Origin: an uncultured Peptococcaceae bacterium
GTDB taxonomy: Bacteria; Bacillota; Dehalobacteriia; UBA4068; UBA4997
Reading direction: 5' to 3'
Assembly: GCA_947626615.1 (NCBI GenBank)
Contig: CANQSW010000039.1
Coordinates: 1-10,889 of the forward strand
Length of the DNA stretch: 10,889 bases
A program made the position numbers and the translations under genes. The notes under the pieces were generated by a model. That model saw only the letters and a list, made by a program, of their open reading frames with translations. It was not told the DNA's origin and did no database searches. This document shows, piece by piece, positions 5,654-10,889 of this stretch; positions within the stretch are counted from its first letter, which is position 1; the number at the start of each line of letters is the position of its first letter.

Positions 5654-7973
5654 GCCCAAACAGGGCGGGATCAGCCTGCCCCAGCTGGTGATAAAGCTGC
5701 TGCGCCGCAACGTCTGGCTGCCGCTGCTGGCGTTTATAGGCTTTATGCTGGCTCTGCCGGTGGTGACGGCGCTGATCTATAACGCCGTCAATCCGGCGAC
5801 CGCAGCCGTGACCTACGCCAGCCGCTATTTCGTCAACGATATGATGCAGATATTCCAGGTCTGCACCGGGCTCATCATCATCGTGGGGGCGGTGCTGGCG
5901 GCGTTCGTGCTGTTCCATTATCTGCACGCGCGCAGTCAGGTGGATTTCTATCACAGTCTGCCGATCCGCCGCGAGAAGCTGTTCGCCGCCAACTGGCTGA
6001 CGGGCTTTCTGGTCTTTCTGGCGCCGTTTGCCGCGGCGCATCTGGTCAATCTGCTTTTGCTGGCCGTGTTCGGTATGCTGCCCTACGTGGGCGTCGGGTT
6101 TTATCTGAAATACGCTATCTTCAACGTGCTGGCCTACGCGCTGATGTTCTCGCTTGCTGTGGTGGCCATGCTGCTTTCCGGCAATCTGCCGGGGGCGCTG
6201 AAGATATTGGCCGGAACCTACGGCCTCTGCCCGGCCATCGCCGGCCTGATCGCGGCGCTGGGCAGCCTGTTCTATACCAATTACGTCGCCTTTTCCGACG
6301 CCATGACCAACGGCCTGCTGCGCGCCACGGTGCTGGGGCGTTATATCGTGCTGATGGCGGATTACGCGGGCGAGGGCATGGGCAAGCTCTGCTGGCAGGA
6401 TTGGGCGTTCGGCGGCATATTGCTGGCGCTGGCGGTGCTGGCGGGCCTGCTGCTGTATCAGCGCCGCCGCAGCGAATGTGCGGGCAGCACGCTGGCCTTC
6501 CGCTGGCAGAAGCCGCTGTTCAAATACCCTTACGTTATCCTGTTCGGCGTGCTCGGCGGCATAATCTTCTATGCCGTGAGCGACGGCAGCGCCGTTTGGG
6601 CGGGCTTTGGCGCGGTGCTGGCCACGCTGTTTATGGCGCAGCTTTTGGAGATATTCGTTAACACGGATTTCCGCGCCATTCGCCGGGGCTGGCGGGCCGC
6701 TTTTGCTTCGCTGCTGGCGGTGGCTCTGATATTGGCGTATTACGGCAACGATTGGGGCGGTTTCGACGCCTGGCGGCCGCAGGCCGACGCGGTGGCGAGC
6801 GTGGAGATCTCCGGCAATATGCTGAATATATCCGGCGGCTATAATAATATCTATACCAAAGGCCAGAGCGCAGGCGAACAGACCTATTGGCAGCTTGACC
6901 TGGCCGACCGCACCATGGTGACGCTGAGCGACCCGGCGAACGTGGCCGCCCTGGTCAGCATCGTGAATTCGCAGCCGGTCTATTACGGCGCGGCGGACGA
7001 TGAAGGCAACTATTATACCACCGCCACCAGCCGGGATGCCGACATATTCGTTTTCAACATGAAGAACGGCAGCCGCAAGACGCGCTCTTTAGACTTCGGC
7101 GGCGTGATGTATAACGAGGCGGCCTATCTGACGCTGCTGGGCAGCCGCGAATACCATGATCTGCTGGCGATATACGACAGCTCCTTCGACGCGATGCACG
7201 TGGCGATAGACCATATGGATCCCATGAGCGATTACGGCACTTGCTATCCTGTGGATAAGCTTGGCGAAGAAATGGGCGCGGCCGTTCTGGCCGCCTACCG
7301 CAGCGAATACGCGGCGCTTACGCCGGAACAGCTCTTGAAGAGCCTGCCGGTGGCGCGGCTGGAGTTCGACTTCTATACGGAGAAGACGATATTTGAATCC
7401 GGCGGCTATCAATATGAGAATATGCAGTACGTGAGCGCTATGGTGTACCCGGAGATGACCCAGACCTGCGCCCTGCTGCAAGAGATGTTCAACTTCGATC
7501 CGCTGCTGGCGGACCGGCAGGTGCCGGAAGATCTGCTCTGCGTGCGCGAGGTCAAAGTGACCGGCGGATATCACCCGATGAGCGCGGCGGAGCAGGCCAC
7601 GTTCGGCAATTCTCTGGCCCTGCCTTATGATGTGACGTATCTGGGCGAGCCGAAAAACCAGAACGAGCCGTTCGTTTACTTCGGCGAAGAAAAGCAGGAG
7701 GTCGTGCGGACGTATTATCCCTCGCGCGACGCCGAAAAAATCAAGGCCATTTTCGCCGAAACGGTATCGAGCCGCCGTCTGCGCCAGGTGGAATATTATA
7801 ACGTGAACCTTGTGCCGCTGCAGGCCGGCCGCTATTATCAGCTCGTGCATATCTCCTCGGATTACGACATGGCGGGCAAACCCGGCGCGGCGATCCTGAC
7901 GCCAGAGGAAGCGGAGCAACTCTCTCAGACCTACGGTTCAAACTATGATAACCGCTACGTCCTGCCGGAATAA
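5628..7973 (+). CDS. Large ABC-2-type permease with C-terminal extracytoplasmic-type domain, 781 aa
   Basis: Membrane partner of the ATPase. Hydrophobic segments are at about 31-51, 76-98, 125-149, 161-184, 192-213, 260-277, 301-317, 322-342 and 356-372. The cytoplasmic motif DFYHSLPIRREKLFAANW (106-123) is typical of YtrC/YtrD-like permeases that pair with YtrA/YtrB-type proteins. Residues from about 380 to the end (about 400) are soluble, rich in Tyr and acidic residues, with no further helix and no catalytic motif I recognise. The start has GGAGG at 5614-5618, 9 nt upstream, and overlaps the ATPase gene by 26 bp. It is twice the length of a simple ABC-2 permease because of the tail. With an odd helix count the tail would lie outside, but the count is by eye. 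Confidence 0.85.
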   Translation: MTSRPSSSEPKQGGISLPQLVIKLLRRNVWLPLLAFIGFMLALPVVTALIYNAVNPATAAVTYASRYFVNDMMQIFQVCTGLIIIVGAVLAAFVLFHYLHARSQVDFYHSLPIRREKLFAANWLTGFLVFLAPFAAAHLVNLLLLAVFGMLPYVGVGFYLKYAIFNVLAYALMFSLAVVAMLLSGNLPGALKILAGTYGLCPAIAGLIAALGSLFYTNYVAFSDAMTNGLLRATVLGRYIVLMADYAGEGMGKLCWQDWAFGGILLALAVLAGLLLYQRRRSECAGSTLAFRWQKPLFKYPYVILFGVLGGIIFYAVSDGSAVWAGFGAVLATLFMAQLLEIFVNTDFRAIRRGWRAAFASLLAVALILAYYGNDWGGFDAWRPQADAVASVEISGNMLNISGGYNNIYTKGQSAGEQTYWQLDLADRTMVTLSDPANVAALVSIVNSQPVYYGAADDEGNYYTTATSRDADIFVFNMKNGSRKTRSLDFGGVMYNEAAYLTLLGSREYHDLLAIYDSSFDAMHVAIDHMDPMSDYGTCYPVDKLGEEMGAAVLAAYRSEYAALTPEQLLKSLPVARLEFDFYTEKTIFESGGYQYENMQYVSAMVYPEMTQTCALLQEMFNFDPLLADRQVPEDLLCVREVKVTGGYHPMSAAEQATFGNSLALPYDVTYLGEPKNQNEPFVYFGEEKQEVVRTYYPSRDAEKIKAIFAETVSSRRLRQVEYYNVNLVPLQAGRYYQLVHISSDYDMAGKPGAAILTPEEAEQLSQTYGSNYDNRYVLPE

Positions 7974-8009
7974 GGCCAGGAGCGGGAGCTTTAGACCGCA
8001 AAGAACAGA

Positions 8010-8029
8010 GCGGGGCAATTTTGCCCCGC
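8010..8029. terminator. Hairpin shared by convergent genes
   Basis: GCGGGGCAA and TTGCCCCGC form a perfect 9-bp dyad between the permease stop (7973) and the stop of the minus-strand gene (8037). The T-richness after the stem is modest on both strands (CCTTATGTT and TCTGTTCTTT), so termination may be incomplete. Confidence 0.6.
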
Positions 8030-8036
8030 CCTTATG

Positions 8037-8768
8037 TTATGCCTCCGGCTGTTTCTCTGTCTGGTTGGTCACGATAGGCGCTTCTATGGGCGGCGTTTCG
8101 TTCCAGCCCCAGAATTCGGTGGTGACGCTGAGCTCGCTTTGCTGCTCGCCCGCGTGGGCCGCAGCCGTTATCGCCGCCTGGCGTATCTGCCGGTCGTCCC
8201 GCGTTATCCAGAGCGTGCAGGCGAGCGAATCGAAGTATTTTTCGTAATAGCCGCTTTTGGTGCGGGGCGTGAAAGTCAGCTTCCAGCATTTTTCCTCGTC
8301 GATAGTCTCCTCGCCGGCCTCCGCCGCGTTTTCTATGGCGGCCAGGTCAAAAAAAGCGCGCGGGTCGACGTCATAGAGCAGAGAATCGTTTTGCAGCAGC
8401 TCGCCGTCGGCGATCTCCAGCCATTGTTCGGATAAGGCGTCCTGGCGATAGGTCGTTTCGCCGATCTGATAGATGTTGACGGGCGTGGCGAGGACGTTCC
8501 CCTGCACGTGGAGATCGACCCCGCAGAGCTCGCCGGATAGCTCGCCGAGCGGCGTGCTTTCTTCGTTAAGCGAGAGCCTGCTTTCGCTGTGGAAGCAGAA
8601 GCTCTCCGCCGCCAGCAGGTTATCCACGGCCACGGCGGCCAGCTCCGCCGGAGGCAGCTTGGGCGCGCTCAGGCCGGGCCGCAGCCAGGCGATGAGCAGC
8701 AGCAGAACGAGCAGTATGCCGGCGGCGGGCAGCAGGAGCTTTTTGGCGTTAAGTTTGGCGGTGGTCAT
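8037..8768 (-). CDS. Membrane-anchored LolA/LppX-like protein, 243 aa, function unknown
   Basis: One hydrophobic segment (about 11-29) after a Lys-rich start anchors the protein or serves as an uncleaved signal. No lipobox Cys is seen. The rest is a beta-rich domain. SGELCGVDLHVQGNVLATPV, then NIYQIGETTYRQD and SEQWLEI, followed by CWKLTFTP and ACTLWITRDDRQIRQAAI, follow the strand pattern of LolA/LppX-type carrier folds found in Bacillota membrane-anchored proteins. Four Cys (58, 82, 161, 184) could form disulfides outside the cell. Residues 225-243 are a polar tail. A GGAGG at 8778-8782, 9 nt upstream, supports the start. It is divergent from hpt and convergent with the permease, so probably a single-gene unit. 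The fold call is by pattern only. Confidence 0.75.
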   Translation of the reverse strand: MTTAKLNAKKLLLPAAGILLVLLLLIAWLRPGLSAPKLPPAELAAVAVDNLLAAESFCFHSESRLSLNEESTPLGELSGELCGVDLHVQGNVLATPVNIYQIGETTYRQDALSEQWLEIADGELLQNDSLLYDVDPRAFFDLAAIENAAEAGEETIDEEKCWKLTFTPRTKSGYYEKYFDSLACTLWITRDDRQIRQAAITAAAHAGEQQSELSVTTEFWGWNETPPIEAPIVTNQTEKQPEA

Positions 8769-8797
8769 GGTGAAATACCTCCGATAAGCGCGATTTG

Positions 8798-8813
8798 GCG
8801 GCCTTTTGGCCGC
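8798..8813. promoter_or_regulatory. Hairpin in the 5' region of the LolA-like gene
   Basis: GCGGCC-TTTT-GGCCGC is a perfect 6-bp stem with a 4-nt loop, 30 bp upstream of the minus-strand start codon. On the minus strand it has an AAAA loop and no T run, so it would be a leader hairpin or protein site rather than a terminator. Confidence 0.35.
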
Positions 8814-8909
8814 GGCGACTAAAATTATGCCGGAGATTTTGAGAAAATTCCTAAAAGCCGCAGATTTTTAGCAGGGTTTTGCGGATTCTGCGAGAATAAA
8901 TAAAACGAG

Positions 8910-8943
8910 CATAATTCTGCACACAATTGTGTGCAGAATTATG
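8910..8943. promoter_or_regulatory. Perfect 34-bp palindrome upstream of hpt
   Basis: Starting at C8910, the sequence CATAATTCTGCACACAA is followed without a spacer by its exact reverse complement, centred between 8926 and 8927. Just upstream lies a weak promoter-like pair for hpt (TTGCGG at 8879-8884, 16 nt, TAAAAC at 8901-8906), which would place the palindrome over the transcription start. It also lies upstream of the divergent LolA-like gene. An operator for a dimeric or tetrameric regulator is the simplest reading. There is no T run, so it is not a terminator. Confidence 0.7.
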
Positions 8944-8965
8944 TGCAGAATTGTGCGCAGGGCAA
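8930..8965 (+). repeat. Three 12-nt tandem repeats running out of the palindrome
   Basis: TGTGCAGAATTA, TGTGCAGAATTG and TGCGCAGGGCAA follow one another at 12-nt spacing; the third is degenerate. The first is part of the palindrome's right arm, so half-sites for one DNA-binding protein may be iterated here. They end 14 nt before the hpt ribosome site. Confidence 0.65.
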
Positions 8966-8992
8966 AAGCCCGATCTGCCGGGAGGTGGCCTT

Positions 8993-9565
8993 ATGTTGAC
9001 GCAATCGCAGCTTTATCCGCCGGGCTGCCGGGTAACGGAGCTTATCTCCGCCGGCGAGCTGGCCCAAATGGTCGACGACGTGGCGGCCAGGATCGACGCT
9101 TATTATGCCGCAGCCGGCGTAAAGGAGCTTTTGCTGGTGGGCGTCTTAAAGGGCGCGGTGGTATTCCATGCCGACCTGCTGCGGCGGCTGAAAACGCCCG
9201 TGCAGATAGATTTTATGCAGGTCTCCAGCTACACGGGGACGACGAGCCGCGGCGAGCTCACCATACATAAGGATCTTGTGGCGGACATCGCGGGCAAGCA
9301 CGTGCTTTTGGTGGAGGATATCTTAGATACCGGCCTGACGCTGACGCTGCTGCTGGAGCGCCTTTCTCTGCGTTCCCCGGCCAGCCTGAAGCTCTGCGCC
9401 GCTTTCGACAAACGCGCCGCCAGACGCTATCCGCTGGAGGCGGATTTTGCCGGGCTGGAAGTGCCGGATAAGTTTTTGGTGGGCTACGGCCTGGATTACC
9501 GCGAGTATTTCCGCGGCCTGCCCTACGTGGGCGAGCTCAGCTTCGATACGGACGCGGCGGACTAA
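8993..9565 (+). CDS. hpt: Hypoxanthine phosphoribosyltransferase, 190 aa
   Basis: Purine-salvage enzyme that joins hypoxanthine (and usually guanine) to PRPP to give IMP or GMP, in the cytoplasm. Seen motifs: the pyrophosphate loop LKGA (52-55), the flexible-loop segment DFMQVSSYTGTTSRGEL (73-89), the PRPP loop VEDILDTGLT (107-116) with acidic pair E108-D109 and catalytic base D112, the purine-contacting Lys at 140, and VPDKFLVGYGLDY (157-169) with Mg/PPi-contacting D168. The length is usual for the bacterial family. The start is set by GGGAGG at 8980-8985, 7 nt upstream. In-frame upstream codons from 8927 are encoded by the tandem repeats and lack a ribosome site. The neighbouring tilS and ftsH common in Bacilli are absent. 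Confidence 0.95.
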   Translation: MLTQSQLYPPGCRVTELISAGELAQMVDDVAARIDAYYAAAGVKELLLVGVLKGAVVFHADLLRRLKTPVQIDFMQVSSYTGTTSRGELTIHKDLVADIAGKHVLLVEDILDTGLTLTLLLERLSLRSPASLKLCAAFDKRAARRYPLEADFAGLEVPDKFLVGYGLDYREYFRGLPYVGELSFDTDAAD

Positions 9566-9616
9566 AAAGCAAATCACACAATAAAATTTGTTCGATATTT
9601 AAGGGAGGAAATCGAG

Positions 9617-10204
9617 ATGATCGAAAAAGAGCAGGTTCTTTGGCAGGTGGCGCAGCAAATGACGCTCAACCTGCAGGCAAACACGGTGAAGCTGGCGGAC
9701 GTATCGGCCGAGCAGCTGGCCAGGGCGGCCGAACAGGCCGGTATCTTCGCGCTTTTCTATGCCGGGCGCGAGCTTGGCCTGGGCTTGGGCAAAACCGCCG
9801 AGCTTTCGATGCTTTACGTTGACGCGACTAAAGAGATTCCGCGCCACCTTTGGGGCGAGGATACCGGGGCGACGGGTCTGCGCCGTTCTCTGGCGGCACT
9901 TCTTGCTTTCAAATACGATCTGCAGGCCTGCCCCAGAAGCGACGATGAAAACGACGTCGACCGCTTCGATAACTATGCGCTCACCCCGGAGAGCGAAGCG
10001 AAGCTGACCGAGTGGATGCACCAGAACCTGTATATCGGCGTGGTGGCCGCCACCCCCGATACTATCGACCAGCTGATCCCGGCGATGATCACGGCGAACG
10101 CGCCGGTGCTGAACCTGACCAACAACGTGAACAACCAGTACGGCTCGGAGGTAAAACGCTGCCGCAAGCAGATGGCCGCCGCCGCCCGCGCGTATCAGAA
10201 ATAA
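9617..10204 (+). CDS. Divergent GIY-YIG-like protein, 195 aa
   Basis: No close match is recognised at a glance, but residue order fits a GIY-YIG subfamily. GIFALFY (42-48) then MLYVDATKE (65-73) stand where GIY and YIG strands should be. They are followed by GEDTGATGLRRSLAALL (80-96), LTEWMHQNLYIGVV (130-143), then LIPAMITANAPVLNLTNNVN (153-172) and a basic K180-R183 helix. Those last blocks resemble my memory of the STLRRSLGALL, LTEWMHEHL and PPLNL pattern in small GIY-YIG proteins. The YIG glycine is Asp here, and residues 1-40 are a helical addition. If the family is right, nuclease activity may be lost. GGGAGG at 9603-9608, 8 nt upstream, gives the start. It lies 51 bp after hpt and before a strong terminator, so they may be co-transcribed. 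Confidence 0.55.
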   Translation: MIEKEQVLWQVAQQMTLNLQANTVKLADVSAEQLARAAEQAGIFALFYAGRELGLGLGKTAELSMLYVDATKEIPRHLWGEDTGATGLRRSLAALLAFKYDLQACPRSDDENDVDRFDNYALTPESEAKLTEWMHQNLYIGVVAATPDTIDQLIPAMITANAPVLNLTNNVNNQYGSEVKRCRKQMAAAARAYQK

Positions 10205-10228
10205 ACCTGCTCTGCTGATCCCACGCAT

Positions 10229-10273
10229 AAAAAATAATAAATCGGTATGTTAAGTACCGATTTATTATTTTTT
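10229..10273. terminator. Bidirectional terminator with 19-bp perfect stem
   Basis: AAAAAATAATAAATCGGTA (10229-10247) and its exact complement (10255-10273) flank a 7-nt loop. The stem ends in six A on one side and six T on the other, so it can end transcripts from both directions: the GIY-YIG-like gene (stop 10204) and the small minus-strand gene (stop 10334). Confidence 0.85.
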
Positions 10274-10333
10274 CCGGGCTTAAATTTCTTGCTTGCTCAA
10301 ATGAACATTCTTTCAGAAAAATCGCGCGCCTGC

Positions 10334-10468
10334 TTAGCGGCCGCTGTTGTTGGACTGCTGGTTGCTCTGCTGGTTGGATTTCTGATTGGACTGCTGATTG
10401 CTCTTCTGGTTGGAGTTCTGATTGTTGAAGTTATTGTTCTGCTGGTTGTTGGAACGGTTGTTGGTCAT
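10334..10468 (-). CDS. Small Asn/Gln/Ser-rich low-complexity protein, 44 aa
   Basis: Reverse-strand ATG at 10468 opens 44 codons ending in TAA. The protein begins MTNNRSNNQQNNNFNNQ, continues with five or six SNQ(K/Q) units, and ends SNNSGR. About two thirds of residues are Asn or Gln, and Lys/Arg give it a positive charge with no acidic residue. A GGGGTG at about 10474-10479, 5-6 nt before the ATG, is a usable ribosome site, and the shared terminator lies 60 bp beyond the stop. The opposite strand gives an implausible Leu/Val/Gly run with no ribosome site, so this strand is preferred. The protein should be disordered. Small Asn-rich proteins of this style occur in spore-forming Bacillota, but I cannot name a family or function. 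Confidence 0.65.
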   Translation of the reverse strand: MTNNRSNNQQNNNFNNQNSNQKSNQQSNQKSNQQSNQQSNNSGR

Positions 10469-10582
10469 TGTTTTCACCCCTTTATATTTAATTCGCAACC
10501 ACAGTCATATTATGTATTTTCGCCCGGCGCATTATGTATGCCGGAGCAAGGAAATTGCGGCAAAATCTGGCAGTATAGCGCG

Positions 10583-10691
10583 CTTGCCCCGGCGCATAAT
10601 AAGCGAGGAAGTTCCTCAGAGCTTGGGGCAAGGCCGGGTATCAGCTTAGGCGTGCCGTCAGTCCTTGGCTGCGGGGAGCTTCCGTTTTTTT
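10583..10691 (+). other. Inverted repeats and weak terminator before rdgB
   Basis: The 10469-10715 stretch has no gene. CTTGCCCC (10583-10590) pairs with GGGGCAAG (10625-10632), enclosing GAGGAA-G-TTCCTC (10605-10617). GGCGTGCCGTCAGT (10649-10662) is identical to the core of repeat A3. A weak hairpin (CGGGG/TTCCG, 10672-10684, two G-U pairs) followed by seven T may be a terminator or attenuator just before the rdgB ribosome site. Confidence 0.4.
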
Positions 10692-10715
10692 GAGCTTGTT
10701 TGGGAGGTCATGTTT

Positions 10716-10889
10716 ATGAAGTTGTTGATCGCAAGCGGCAACCGTCACAAGGTGGCGGAGATCGCCAAGCTGCTGGAGGGCAGCGCCTGGGAGGTCTGCT
10801 CTCTGGCGGAATACCCGGAAGTGGAGCTGCCGCCGGAGGACGCGCCGGATTTTGCCGGCAACGCCCGCATCAAAGCCGCCGCTGCGGCC
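10716..10889 (+). CDS. rdgB: RdgB/HAM1 family XTP/dITP pyrophosphatase, N-terminal 58 aa only
   Basis: House-cleaning enzyme that hydrolyses non-canonical purine triphosphates (XTP, ITP, dITP) to monophosphates. The N-terminus LLIASGNRHKVAEIAKLL is the family's substrate-binding strand and helix (usual form ASGNxxKxxE). FAGNARIKAAAAA at 46-58 matches the FxENAxxKA motif but has Gly in place of the conserved acidic residue. The window ends here, leaving about 70 percent of a typical 195-205-residue protein unseen. GGGAGG at 10702-10707 is 8 nt before the chosen ATG; an ATG at 10710 is only 2 nt away and would add Met-Phe, so it is less likely. Confidence 0.9.
   Translation, partial: MKLLIASGNRHKVAEIAKLLEGSAWEVCSLAEYPEVELPPEDAPDFAGNARIKAAAAA

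Noticed and set aside
8927..8992. Extended N-terminus of hpt (MCAELCAELCAG)
   Set aside because: It is encoded by the palindrome and 12-nt repeats, has no ribosome site, and is unlike the family.
10247..10693. Plus-strand Leu/Val/Gly-rich frame resembling a membrane peptide
   Set aside because: It starts inside a terminator stem and is the exact complement of the Asn/Gln repeat gene, which has a ribosome site.

Overview
The window looks like a moderately GC-rich Bacillota chromosome segment (Clostridia or Negativicutes would fit). The grounds are strong AAGGAGG-type ribosome sites before almost every gene, a YtrA-type GntR regulator with its ABC exporter, a LolA-like membrane-anchored protein and a canonical hpt. 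No phage, plasmid or transposase gene is visible, and the genus cannot be fixed from sequence alone.

Layout. 1-1051 (minus strand): the N-terminal part of a LysE/ArgO-type amino-acid exporter cut by the window edge, a terminator, and a GNAT acetyltransferase. 1052-1201: a divergent promoter region. 1202-2934 (plus): a two-component system, an OmpR-family response regulator overlapping by 4 bp a histidine kinase with a very short extracytoplasmic loop. 2935-3980: about 1 kb with no credible gene, filled by a composite array of short structured repeats (77-bp palindromic A units, 42-bp S spacers, B blocks of nested tandem repeats, and C tails). 4007-4379: a terminator, a near-consensus promoter, operator-like dyads over the expected start site, and a roughly 285-nt leader with repeated GTGATAGTGT words and two adjoining RNA stems. 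4380-7973: an overlapping three-gene operon of GntR repressor, ABC ATPase and large ABC-2-like permease with a C-terminal domain of about 395 residues. 8010-8029: a shared hairpin between convergent genes. 8037-8768 (minus): a membrane-anchored LolA/LppX-like protein. 8910-8965: a perfect 34-bp palindrome running into 12-nt tandem repeats. 8993-10204: hypoxanthine phosphoribosyltransferase and a divergent GIY-YIG-like protein. 10229-10273: a 19-bp-stem terminator. 10334-10468 (minus): a 44-residue Asn/Gln/Ser-rich protein. 10716-10889: the start of an RdgB/HAM1 nucleotide pyrophosphatase.

Working together. The two-component system and the GntR-ABC operon are both envelope-stress or antimicrobial-response types, but nothing in the sequence shows that one controls the other; a terminator and the repeat array lie between them. 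hpt (purine salvage) and rdgB (removal of deaminated purine nucleotides) share a nucleotide-metabolism theme, but each has its own upstream region. The least explained parts are the repeat array, the gntR leader RNA and the hpt palindrome.
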